Positions 20,258 to 28,521 of a stretch of 64,000 nt of DNA are shown here, one piece after another; positions within the stretch are counted from its first letter, which is position 1, and every line of letters starts with the position of its first letter. The notes beneath the pieces are model-generated. The model had not been told where the DNA came from and ran no database searches. It saw only the letters and a list, made by a program, of their open reading frames with translations. The stretch covers positions 1-64,000 of the forward strand of contig NZ_CP013635.1 of assembly GCF_001664485.1 (NCBI RefSeq), given 5' to 3'. Both the position numbers and the translations under genes were made by a program. The stretch comes from Rhizobium sp. N324 (lineage in GTDB: Bacteria > Pseudomonadota > Alphaproteobacteria > Rhizobiales > Rhizobiaceae).

Positions 20258-21428
20258 CGAGGATTGGCAGCCGGTCGTGGTTGCCGCCTACCGCACGCCG
20301 ATCGGCCGGGCCTTCGGCTCGCTTGCGACGGTCGCCGCCGAAGACCTGCTCGTGCCGATCATCCGCCGGATCGTCGCCGAGACAGGCGTTGCGCCCGAAG
20401 CCATAGACGATGTGCTGGTCGGCAATGCCGCCGGCGGCGGCGGCAATATCGGCCGGCTGGCGGCCCTCGCCGCCGGCCTGCCCGTCGCCGTTCCCGGTGT
20501 GGCCATCGACCGGCAATGCGGCTCGGGCCTGGAAGCGATCATCATGGCTGCCCGGCTGATCCAGGCGAAGGCAGGCTCCTGCTTCCTCGCCGGCGGCGTC
20601 GAGAGCGTCAGCACCGCGCCGTGGCGTGTTGAACGGCCGAAAGCCAATGGGGCGCTGCCGCGTTTCTATGGGCGCGCCCGGTTTTCCCCCGAAACGGTCG
20701 GCGATCCCGATATGGGCATTGCCGCCGAAAACGTCGCCCGGCAATTTTCCATCACGCGCCGGAGGCAGGACGAATTCGCGCTCCGCAGCCACCGGCTCGC
20801 CGTCGCCGCCGCCGAGGCGGGCCTCTTTCGGCCCGAGATCGTCGACATCTCCACCGGCCACGGACTGGTTGAACGGGACGAATGCCCGCGCCCCACGACA
20901 TCGATCGAAGCACTGGCAAATCTCCGGCCGGTCTTCCTCCGCGACGGGTCAGTGACCGCAGGCAATGCCTGCCCGCTGAATGACGGCGCCTGTCTGGTGC
21001 TGGTCATCAGCCGCGGCATGGCAAAGAGCCTCGGCATCGACAAGGGCCTCGCCTTCATCGACAGCGCTGCCGCCGGCGTCGATCCCAACCTGCTCGGCAT
21101 CGGCCCGGTCGCCTCGACCAGGAAGCTGCTGCACCGTCAGCCCGGGCTTTTGCTCTCCGGCATCGATGCCATCGAATTCAACGAGGCTTTCGCCGCCCAG
21201 GTTCTGGCATCGCTGGATCAGCTCGATATCTCCACCGACGCGGTCAACAGGGAGGGCGGCGCCATTGCCCTGGGCCATCCCTTCGGCGCATCCGGCGCAA
21301 TCCTGGTTACAAGACTGTACAGTCAGCTGGTCCGCGCCGGTGTTCCCGGCGCCACCGGCCTCGCCATGATCGGCATCGGCGGCGGCATCGGACTGACGGC
21401 GCTGTTCGAGGCTGTCGCGCTTTCCTGA
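20235..21428 (+). CDS. Thiolase-family enzyme lacking the second catalytic cysteine
   Basis: A 397-residue thiolase. The nucleophilic C95 (DRQCGSGLEA), NEAFAAQV and the GHPFGASGA histidine loop are intact. The C-terminal block that normally reads ...CIGGGxG is MIGIGGGIG here, with glycine at the position of the second, proton-shuttling cysteine (about residue 380). This could slow or redirect the Claisen/thiolysis chemistry. The start is TTG 20235, with GGGAGA five bases before it, inside the end of the ligase gene. Cluster context: thioesterase, ligase and divergent reductase. Substrate unknown. Confidence 0.85.
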   Translation: MSYAYQPDEDWQPVVVAAYRTPIGRAFGSLATVAAEDLLVPIIRRIVAETGVAPEAIDDVLVGNAAGGGGNIGRLAALAAGLPVAVPGVAIDRQCGSGLEAIIMAARLIQAKAGSCFLAGGVESVSTAPWRVERPKANGALPRFYGRARFSPETVGDPDMGIAAENVARQFSITRRRQDEFALRSHRLAVAAAEAGLFRPEIVDISTGHGLVERDECPRPTTSIEALANLRPVFLRDGSVTAGNACPLNDGACLVLVISRGMAKSLGIDKGLAFIDSAAAGVDPNLLGIGPVASTRKLLHRQPGLLLSGIDAIEFNEAFAAQVLASLDQLDISTDAVNREGGAIALGHPFGASGAILVTRLYSQLVRAGVPGATGLAMIGIGGGIGLTALFEAVALS

Positions 21429-21999
21429 TGAGACGAAGTCCGGCTCCGACTTCGGACAAATTCGGCCTATTCCACTTTCGCCGTGGTCAGGCGAGGAGAT
21501 CGGCGAGACCGGCCCCTCATCTGCCTGCCGGCACCTTCTCCCCGCACGCGGGGCGAAGGGGGCATGCCGCAAGCTCTCCCTTCCTCTCCAGCGTCTCGCA
21601 GGGCACGTCCCCTCTCCCCGTTTTACGGGGAGAGGGTTAGGGTGAGGGGCCGTCGCCGCGCGAACCGGACAACCTCGCCGCGAAAAGCCCCCCAGCTTGC
21701 GCGACCATGACTACCCCAGCCCTCACGCTCGCCCCCGGTGGTAGGTCCAGCCGATCCCTGTTGCCGTCAAATTCCGCCATTTCGGCGAGCCGCCCTACTG
21801 CCTTGGCATAGGGCGACAACGACCGAGGGAGAATGGATCGGGCTCGCGATCCGGCGCATTCTCCTGCCCATCGGTTCCGGCCGCCGTACCTAAGTGACAA
21901 ATCCATACCGATGAAGTCGCCGGCCTCGCCGCGGCGGCGAGTTCGGCAGCCAGCTCACGTCAACAGAGGAAATCCTCGTAAAGGACAAGGAGACCACCC
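21429..21999. other. Gene-free region with inverted repeat
   Basis: No credible gene in 571 bases. Two GC-rich arms (about 21511-21563 and 21608-21651) are imperfect reverse complements, and each contains its own hairpin (CTCCCCG...CGGGGAG). This is another rhizobial intergenic repeat. The rest (21660-21960) is unassigned. A minus-strand frame of 89 codons (21637-21906) has no ribosome site and its 3' end lies in the repeat. Confidence 0.6.
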
Positions 22000-22764
22000 A
22001 TGAAGATCGTCATTATCGGCGGCACCGGGCTGATCGGCTCGAAGACCGTGGAAAGATTGCGCAGCAAGGGGCACGAGGTGCTGGCGGCGTCACCGAATTC
22101 GGGCGTCGACACGATCACCGGCAAGGGGCTCGCCGAAGCGCTGGCGGGCGCCGAGGTGGTGCTCGACCTCGCCAACTCGCCTTCCTTCGAGGACAAGGCG
22201 GTCCTGGAATTCTTCCAGACATCGGGCCGCAATCTGCTCAAGGCGGCGTCCGCCGCCGGCGTAAAACATCACATCGCGCTATCGATCGTCGGCATGGAGC
22301 GGCTGCAGGGCAGCGGCTATATGCGCGCCAAGATGGCCCAGGAAGAGCTGATCAAGGGCTCCGGCATTCCCTACACCATCGTCCATTCCACCCAGTTCCA
22401 TGAATTCATGGCCGGCATCGCCCAGTCGGGCACATCAGGCCAGACCGTGCATCTGTCACCGGCTTATGTGCAGCCGATCGCATCGGACGATGTCGCCGAC
22501 GTCATGGCCGAGGTGGCGCTGGCCGCGCCCGTCAACGGCACGATCGAGATCGGCGGACCGGAGAAAATTCGTCTCACCGACATCGTGACGCGCCTGCTGA
22601 AAGCGACGAACGATCCGCGCCAGGTGGTGGCCGATCCGCACGCCCGTTACTTCGGCGTCGAGCTCGAGGATAATTCGCTGGTCACTGGCGCCCAGGCGCG
22701 GCTCGGCCGCATTCGCTTCGACGATTGGCTCAGCCGGCAGCCACCGCAGAAAAAGAGCGCCTGA
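22000..22764 (+). CDS. NmrA-like atypical short-chain dehydrogenase
   Basis: A 254-residue NAD(P)-binding protein. It begins with the Rossmann motif GGTGLIGSKTVERL (about residues 7-20). It lacks the YxxxK pair of classical SDRs but has YMRAKMAQEELIKGSG, as in NmrA/atypical SDR proteins, with the IPYTIVHSTQFHEF segment. Such proteins sense or use NADP(H); the reaction is not predictable. The ATG follows AAGGACAAGGAG. A secreted cupin gene follows 64 bases downstream in the same direction. Confidence 0.82.
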   Translation: MKIVIIGGTGLIGSKTVERLRSKGHEVLAASPNSGVDTITGKGLAEALAGAEVVLDLANSPSFEDKAVLEFFQTSGRNLLKAASAAGVKHHIALSIVGMERLQGSGYMRAKMAQEELIKGSGIPYTIVHSTQFHEFMAGIAQSGTSGQTVHLSPAYVQPIASDDVADVMAEVALAAPVNGTIEIGGPEKIRLTDIVTRLLKATNDPRQVVADPHARYFGVELEDNSLVTGAQARLGRIRFDDWLSRQPPQKKSA

Positions 22765-22828
22765 CGGCCGGGGCCGCCCTTCGCGGCCCTCGCTGCAACC
22801 GTTTCCATCAAACGTAAGGAGACCAGAT

Positions 22829-23242
22829 ATGTTAGGAAAAACGATCTCGGCAGCGGCATTCGCCGTTGCCATCGTCGCCGGCACCGTAGCGCATGCCGCG
22901 GGCGACAAGGCGAAGGTAACCCTCGTCTACGACCATGCGCTTCCCAACGTTCCCGGCAAGAGCATCAAGGCCGTGCTCGTCGAATATAAGCCCGGCGGCA
23001 CATCGCCGGGCCACACCCACCCGAAATCCGCCTTCATCTATGCCACCGTTCTGGAGGGCTCGATCAAAAGCCAGGTCAATGACGGCCCGGTGAAGATCTA
23101 CAAGGCCGGCGAAAGCTTTCCCGAATTCCCCGGCGATCACCACAGTGTCAGCGCCAACGGCAGCAAGACCGCGCCGGCGAAACTGCTTGCGGTCTTCGTG
23201 GTGAACTCGGACGAGACGGAGCTGACGACCGACGACAAGTAA
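22829..23242 (+). CDS. Secreted cupin-domain protein
   Basis: A 137-residue protein with a signal peptide (residues 1-22, ending AHAA). The mature part is a single cupin: PGGTSPGHTHPKSAFIYATVLEG supplies the H-x-H and glutamate metal ligands, and FPEFPGDHHSVSANG gives the second histidine motif. It is probably a small periplasmic metal-binding beta-barrel. AAGGAGA precedes the start. It follows the NmrA-like gene and ends in a hairpin terminator. Confidence 0.85.
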   Translation: MLGKTISAAAFAVAIVAGTVAHAAGDKAKVTLVYDHALPNVPGKSIKAVLVEYKPGGTSPGHTHPKSAFIYATVLEGSIKSQVNDGPVKIYKAGESFPEFPGDHHSVSANGSKTAPAKLLAVFVVNSDETELTTDDK

Positions 23243-23251
23243 GCCGCCCTC

Positions 23252-23274
23252 GATGCCCGGCGCCGCCGGGCATC
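23252..23274. terminator. Hairpin between converging genes
   Basis: A perfect 10-bp stem (GATGCCCGGC with GCCGGGCATC) and a 3-base loop, followed on the plus strand by GTTCCTT. It lies ten bases after the cupin stop and just before the end of the minus-strand PLP gene. It may serve both. Confidence 0.65.
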
Positions 23275-23289
23275 GTTCCTTGCTCTCAG

Positions 23290-24573
23290 TCAAGCAGATT
23301 GCAGCGCCATCTCCAGGTCGGCGATCAGATCGTCCGGATGTTCGATGCCGATCGACAGGCGGATGGTCGATTCCAGCACGCCGATGCGCTGGCGGACATC
23401 GGCCGGCACGCCGGAATGCGTCATGGTCGCCGGGTGGCTCGCCAGCGATTCCGTTCCCCCGAGACTGACCGCAAGCTTGAACACCTGCAGCGCATTCAGA
23501 AATTTGAAGGAGGCCGGCTGGCCGCCGCGAATGTCGAAGGAAAAGGTGGAACCGGCGCCGGTGCATTGCGCGGCGAAGGTCCGGCCGGCCGGCGAATCCG
23601 GATCGTGGTAAGGCAGGTAGTGGACCTTCTCGACCTTCGGGTGATCGCGCAGAAAATCGGCGACGGCGCGCGCATTGCTGTTTGCCCGCTCCATACGCAG
23701 CTGCAGCGTTTCCAGCGAGCGACCGAGCATCCAGCAGGAATGCGGATCGAGCTGGGTGCCTATCGCGCCGCGCAACGCCTTGACCTGCTTGACGACGGCC
23801 TTGCGGCCGAGAACGGCGCCGGCGATCAGGTCGGAATGGCCGCCGACATATTTGGTCAGCGAATAGAGCGAGATATCGGCGCCGTGTTCGATCGGCCGCT
23901 GGAACACCGGCCCGAGCAGGGTGTTGTCGCAGACGATGATCGGCACATGTCCCTGCTTTGCGCCGATCGCGTCGGCGACGCGCCGGATCATCGCGACATC
24001 GACCAGGCTGTTGGTCGGGTTGGCGGGTGTTTCGATCAGGATAACGGAGACGCGGCCTTTGGCCATCGCCTCCTCGGCCGCCTTCTGCACCGAGCCCTCG
24101 CTGACGCCGTCGGCAAAGCCGATGGCGGCGACGCCGAGGTTCAGGAAGGTTTTGGCCAGCAATGTTTCCGTGCCGCCATAAAGCGGCTGCGAATGGAGCA
24201 CCGCATCGCCCGGCCGGACGAAGGCAAGCAGCGTGGTGGCGATCGCCGACATGCCGGAGGAAAACAGCGCGCCGCTTTCCGTCCGCTCATAGACGGCGAG
24301 CCTGTCCTCGACGATCTCGCTGTTGGGATGATTGAAGCGCGAATAGACGAGGCCGGCGCCTTTGCCCGCCGGCGGCTCGCGCCGGCCCGAGACGTAGTCG
24401 AAGAAATCGCGGCCGTCCTCGGCGGAGTTGAAGACGAAGGTGGAAGTGAGGAATACCGGCGGCTTGACCGCCCCTTCCGAAAGTTCGGGATCGTAGCCGT
24501 AATTCAGCATCTGCGTTTCGGGATGCAGTGCATGATTGCCGATATGGGTTTTGGAAGGATGCGGGGCCGTCAT
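23290..24573 (-). CDS. Cys/Met-metabolism PLP enzyme (cystathionine gamma-synthase family)
   Basis: PLP-dependent enzyme of 427 residues. The cofactor lysine lies in [11 protein letters not shown]; the earlier [13 protein letters not shown] and ETPANPTN segments are also family signatures. The family covers cystathionine gamma-synthase, beta- and gamma-lyases, methionine gamma-lyase and O-acetylhomoserine sulfhydrylase, and sequence inspection alone does not separate them. The extended N-terminus resembles the branch annotated simply as cystathionine gamma-synthase family. ATG 24573 follows GAGGAG. It is transcribed alone. Confidence 0.87.
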   Translation of the reverse strand: MTAPHPSKTHIGNHALHPETQMLNYGYDPELSEGAVKPPVFLTSTFVFNSAEDGRDFFDYVSGRREPPAGKGAGLVYSRFNHPNSEIVEDRLAVYERTESGALFSSGMSAIATTLLAFVRPGDAVLHSQPLYGGTETLLAKTFLNLGVAAIGFADGVSEGSVQKAAEEAMAKGRVSVILIETPANPTNSLVDVAMIRRVADAIGAKQGHVPIIVCDNTLLGPVFQRPIEHGADISLYSLTKYVGGHSDLIAGAVLGRKAVVKQVKALRGAIGTQLDPHSCWMLGRSLETLQLRMERANSNARAVADFLRDHPKVEKVHYLPYHDPDSPAGRTFAAQCTGAGSTFSFDIRGGQPASFKFLNALQVFKLAVSLGGTESLASHPATMTHSGVPADVRQRIGVLESTIRLSIGIEHPDDLIADLEMALQSA

Positions 24574-24660
24574 GATCGTCTCCTCTGTCGGGATTGCCCA
24601 GGGACAAATTACATCAGAACTGCATGGGAGGAGCAAATGATCGATGCCGCTCCTTAATGG

Positions 24661-25743
24661 TTAGCTCACGGTCTCGCCCAAAGTGTCTGCAACATAGGCC
24701 CCGCGCGCACCCATCGGCAGCGGCGTGCCCGTCGTCGTATCCCTCGCCGTCTGATGTTCCAGCTCGGCGTTGAGTTCCGCGCCGATGACGAGAATGACGA
24801 CGGAAAGCCAGATCCAGATAAGGAAGCCGATCAGCGCGCCGAGCGTGCCATAGGTCGCGTTGTAATTGGCGAAATGATCGAGGTAGAAGGAGAAGACCAG
24901 CGACATGGCGGCCCAGGCGAGGGTCGTCAGACCTGCGCCCCAGGTCATCCACCGCACCCTGGCGGGCTCCCGGCTGGGGCCGAACCGGTAGACCGAGGTG
25001 ACCGCCAGCGCGACGACCAGCAGCAGCAGCGGCCACCGCAGCAGAAGCGCCATGTGCTCCTTGAACTGATCGAGCCAGAGATAGGAGAGCACCACTGGCA
25101 TAACCCCGACGAGCACGACCATCACCACCATCAGCAGCATCGCGCTCAAGGTGAAGCAGAGGCCGACGAGGTTCAATCGGATAAGACCGCGCTTTTCATT
25201 CTCCTCATAGGCGACGTTCATCGCATCGAAAATCGCCAGCGTGCCGCTATGCGTGCTCCACAGCGCAATGCCGAGACCGACGAAGAAAGTGATGCCAAGC
25301 GCGCTGTCGCGCTTGCTGACGAGTTCCTTGATCTGATCGGCCAGAAGGTCGAAGGCGCCCGGCGGCAACAGACCGGCCAATTCGCGAAGATGTTCGGATA
25401 TGGTGACCGGATCGGCAACCAGCCCATAGAGAGACACCAAAGCCGCCATGGCGGGAAACAGCGCCAGCAGCAGATAAAAAGTCACCCCCGCGGCAATGAG
25501 TGTCACCCGGTCGTTCAGGACCTCATGGTAAACCCGCCAGAACACATCGCGAAGGCCGCTGAGCGGAATAGCCTCGGGTGTGGCGGCGCTGCGGCCATGA
25601 TCGTCAACCGCGCGGCCCGGCGCCGCGGACGGCACCAGCGCACCGCCCTGCTTCGCCTGCATCAACACAAATGCCCCGATCGCCGCCGCCGCCATCATCG
25701 CGGCGGCGATGGACAACCTCTTGAGCGGGAGCGCATCTGCCAT
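24661..25743 (-). CDS. YihY/BrkB-family inner membrane protein
   Basis: A 360-residue protein with about six to seven membrane helices. An N-terminal helix (about 9-30) precedes a linker. The YihY core then starts at about residue 65 with RVYHEVLNDRVTLIAAGVTFY and continues through LFPAMAALVSLYGLV, GLGIALWSTHSGT and AMNVAYEENEKRG. The family was once called RNase BN in error; its transport or barrier role is unsettled. ATG 25743 follows GGAGGA. It is transcribed alone and borders the repeat-rich island. Confidence 0.9.
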   Translation of the reverse strand: MADALPLKRLSIAAAMMAAAAIGAFVLMQAKQGGALVPSAAPGRAVDDHGRSAATPEAIPLSGLRDVFWRVYHEVLNDRVTLIAAGVTFYLLLALFPAMAALVSLYGLVADPVTISEHLRELAGLLPPGAFDLLADQIKELVSKRDSALGITFFVGLGIALWSTHSGTLAIFDAMNVAYEENEKRGLIRLNLVGLCFTLSAMLLMVVMVVLVGVMPVVLSYLWLDQFKEHMALLLRWPLLLLVVALAVTSVYRFGPSREPARVRWMTWGAGLTTLAWAAMSLVFSFYLDHFANYNATYGTLGALIGFLIWIWLSVVILVIGAELNAELEHQTARDTTTGTPLPMGARGAYVADTLGETVS

Positions 25744-26225
25744 TACCCTATCCTCCGATTTGCTGCGTGGATAACGCCGGGTGCCGCAAAAGGATGCAAG
25801 CCGTTGCTTTCCTGCGTAGATTCGGAGCGCAGGGGAGGGGAGGCCGCAGCCAAGAGGGCTGCGGAGAAAGGAACCCGTCCCAAATTGCCGGATCATAATC
25901 CGCTGATTTTATTGGATACTTTTCCTAATACGGAAACGAAACCGAGCTTTGGTTTCATCACTGCAGTCTAGCCCTATATCTGGAGGCGACCGCCGGCTTG
26001 GTAAATTCGCTGCCCCAGCCGGCAAATTCTGGCTTTTACGCGGCTTGGAAAGCGCGATCTGGACCTGAATTACGCCTGCCACCATCGACCCGAACGCGGG
26101 ACATCCAGCACACCACCCATGCCGACCTCATCAAGAGCGCCGTCGAACACCACCGGCAATAGTCGCCCACGTTGTACACGGCAAACATCGCCCGCCGCGC
26201 GTCGAAGATGCCGCGCCACAGCCCC
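25744..26225. other. Gene-free boundary of the accessory island
   Basis: No gene. The first part is the upstream region of the YihY gene. A small hairpin (GAAACC-GAGCTT-TGGTTTC, about 25937-25955) is visible. From about 26080 the sequence has patchy coding-like composition on the minus strand (GIFDARRAMFAVYNVGDY in one frame) without start, stop or family match, so it may be a gene remnant. Confidence 0.35.
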
Positions 26226-26290
26226 CCCCCCGAGAAGCCTCATTCTGAGGTGCCCTGCAGGAGGGCGTCGGGCATGGGTGCAAGGCCTAA

Positions 26291-26452
26291 TCCAAACTCC
26301 CTCATCCCTGTGCTCGTCACAGGGATCCAGTGCGCGCAAGTCCTTGGGCGCGAAAGACCTCTTTCCTGACGAAAGTCATTCACCGCGCGGACGCGCCGTG
26401 GCTGGGTTCCTGCGACGAGCACAGGAATGACGGAGGTGGAGTGGGCACCCCG
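26291..26452 (+). repeat. Second repeat family, copy 1
   Basis: This copy shares long blocks with 27995-28189: TCCAAACTCCC, ATCCCTGTGCTCG, AAGTCCTTGGGCGCGAAAG, GACGAAAGTCATTCACCGCG, and GGAATGACGG near the end. It also carries internal inverted symmetry (CTGTGCTCGTC against GACGAGCACAG). The two copies are direct repeats 1.7 kb apart. Confidence 0.8.
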
Positions 26453-27101
26453 CAGGGGCCTCAAAGGGCGAGGCGGGTGCGCCGGCGTCGAAGGAATGCA
26501 AGAAGCAGCGCCAGAGCGCGTCCTTCGAGGCTCCGGCCTGCGCGCCTCAGGATGAGGAGCGTTGGAGGATGCCGCCTTCAACAAGGGCCGCGGGCAATCT
26601 GCGCTGCAACAACAGATACTGGAAAATCCGCCCCCCCCGAGAGCCTCATCTGAGGTGCCCCGCAGGGACCTCGAAGGGCAAGATGGGCGCGCCATCGCCG
26701 AAGCCGAATGAACGCAAGAAGCAACATTGAGCATGTCCTTCGAAGCTCCGGCCTACAGCCTGCGCACCTCTGGATGAGGTGCGCAGGAGGATGCCACCCC
26801 TTGATAAGAGGCATTCGGCACACCTCAGCGACGGGCGCAGAAAGACCCGCGCCGACATCTACGAGAGCCTCATCCTGAGGCGCCCCGCAGGGGCCTCGAA
26901 GGACGAGGCGGGTGCACTCATGCCAAAGGAACGCAAAAAGCAGCGCTGGAGCGTATCCTCGAGACTTCGGCCTGCACAGCATGCACCTAGAAATCACCCA
27001 TGCCACGCGAGAAGCTCTCCGGATCTCCACAGATAATGACGCCAGCCGCCTCGCTAATCTTCACGGCAGATCCGTTCCAGCTTGCGCATGCAGCCAATGA
27101 A

Positions 27102-27467
27102 CTACCCGGCATTGGCGGCCGCGGGCCTCCTGTGCGCCCGGATGATCTGCCCGACATCCTTGTCATACCGATCATCGGGGAAGGTTATATTCCAGATGAG
27201 GCGACGCGACGGCTCCGGAGCGATATTCCCATAACCGAGCTCCTCCAGGCGGAGCAGGAGCAGCAAATGGTCGGTCACGACGATCAGCCGCGCGTAAGTG
27301 CTAAGCTGATACAGCGCCGGACGCATGGCGGCATAGGAGTTGAAGCCGAATGATGCGGCGATTGCCTCATCGAAATGCGACGATTTGATGTGAGGATATT
27401 GGCCCCGCAGAGCTTGCTTTAACGTGACGACGTTCGAAGGCGAGAACCTGATGGATGGGTTCAACAT
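27102..27467 (-). CDS. Hypothetical protein in the repeat nest
   Basis: A 121-residue protein with no firm family assignment. Residues 15-50 (LKQALRGQYPHIKSSHFDEA, then IAASFGFNSYAAMRPAL) resemble a short helical motif found in several plasmid-borne hypothetical proteins, in which a KSSH-containing segment precedes GFxSYAAL. No membrane segment or signal peptide is present. The start context is weak. Its composition is less GC-rich than the flanking repeats and it is the only plausible intact gene between 25.7 and 28.5 kb, so it may be cargo or a remnant. Spurious prediction cannot be excluded. Confidence 0.45.
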   Translation of the reverse strand: MLNPSIRFSPSNVVTLKQALRGQYPHIKSSHFDEAIAASFGFNSYAAMRPALYQLSTYARLIVVTDHLLLLLRLEELGYGNIAPEPSRRLIWNITFPDDRYDKDVGQIIRAHRRPAAANAG

Positions 27468-27994
27468 AGGACGATCCTGTGCTCTGTCGAAGCCTGCCGA
27501 TTACACTTCGACCTTGAGGAACACAGTCGTCGAAAAACTTCACACGCCTTTCAATCCGGCAGCAGGTCCGGATAGGCTTCCAGACTCATACATTAACCGT
27601 CAAACACCTCACCCTCAAGGCCCCGGCCCGTGGAACCAACGGGGATCGGTTGCACACGGCGCGCGATATCGCATGCCCAGCCCGTTGCCCACAACATCCG
27701 TTGTCCGCGGCACGCAGATGAATGCACCGAGCAGCGTTGGAGCGTTTCCTTCGAGGCTTCAGCGTCAGGCCGAGGCACGCCCGGACAACGCCGCTCCAGC
27801 GCTCCCGAGAAGCCCCATCCTGAGGCGCTCCGCAGGGGCCTCGAAGGACGAAGGCGCGCGCTACCGCCAGACGACGGCAAGGAGCAGCGTTGCGGCGCGT
27901 GCTTCGAAGCTCCGCCCTACGGGCTATGCGCCTCAGCATGAGGGGCGGTGGAGGATGCCGCGTCCGACGACGTGGGGCATCGGCGAAAGCCTGT
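27468..27994. other. Repeat-rich, gene-free stretch
   Basis: No gene is supported. It contains decayed palindromic repeat arms and, at about 27695, GTTGTCCGCGG followed by CACGC. This is a half-preserved relative of the 16-base palindromes at 30279 and 30328. Confidence 0.4.
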
Positions 27995-28189
27995 TCCAAA
28001 CTCCCCATCCCTGTGCTCGGGCTTGACCCGGGGGATGCCACACGGATCCAGTGCGCCCAAGTCCTTGGGCGCGAAAGAGCTCTCTTGACGAAAGTCATTC
28101 ACCGCGCGGACGCGCCGTGGCCGGATTTCTGCGGCATCCCTCGGATCAAGCCCGAGGAAGGAATGACGGAGATGGAGTGGGCGCCCCAC
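27995..28189 (+). repeat. Second repeat family, copy 2
   Basis: Direct repeat of 26291-26452 with the same ordered blocks, slightly longer because of an inserted GGCTTGACCCGGGGGAT segment and its inverted partner (ATCAAGCCCGAGG) near the other end. The two ends of the copy are reverse complements, as in RIME-type elements. Confidence 0.8.
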
Positions 28190-28521
28190 CAGGGACCTCG
28201 AAGGGCGAGGCGGCTGCCGCCACCGAATGACCGCAAGAAGCAGCGCCAGAGCACCTCCTGCGAGGCTCCGGCCTGCGGCCCGCGCCTCTCAGGACGAGGG
28301 CCGCTGGAGGACGCCGCACCCGCAATAGGGGCCTGACAATCGGCGCCCCAAGCACGGGCGCTGAAGAACCCGCGACGATACTCACGAGAGCGTCATCTTG
28401 AGGCACCCCGCAAGCCCCCCAACGACCAAGCGGGTGCGCGAACGCTAAATGGGGCATTCGCACACCGCATCTCTACAACGGGCATCGAAGACTCCGCCCC
28501 CGTGAGAAGCCTCATCCTGAG

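Larger units (their letters stand above)
26226..28440. repeat. Nest of degenerate copies of a dispersed palindromic repeat
   Basis: At least ten decayed copies alternate in orientation. Forward arms (CCTCATCCTGAGGCGCCCC, GCAGGGGCCTCGAAGG) occur near 26230, 26445, 26640, 26862, 27806, 28185 and 28385. Reverse arms (TCCTTCGAGGCTCCGGCCTG, CCTCAGGATGAGG) occur near 26518, 26733, 26950, 27745, 27895 and 28255. Between a forward and a reverse arm lies a conserved linker with GCAAGAAGCAGCGC. One hypothetical gene (27102-27467) interrupts the nest. All longer frames here are translations of the repeat. The IS at 28522 sits inside the last copy. Confidence 0.8.

Noticed and set aside
21637..21906. 89-codon minus-strand frame
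   Set aside because: No ribosome site, no family resemblance, and its 3' end lies within the repeat element.
27424..28026. 200-codon plus-strand frame
   Set aside because: It runs through repeat arms, has proline- and arginine-rich low-complexity translation, and no ribosome site.
26226..28440. Possible CRISPR array
   Set aside because: Repeats alternate in orientation, vary in sequence and have irregular spacing, and no cas genes are present. They are decayed palindromic elements.
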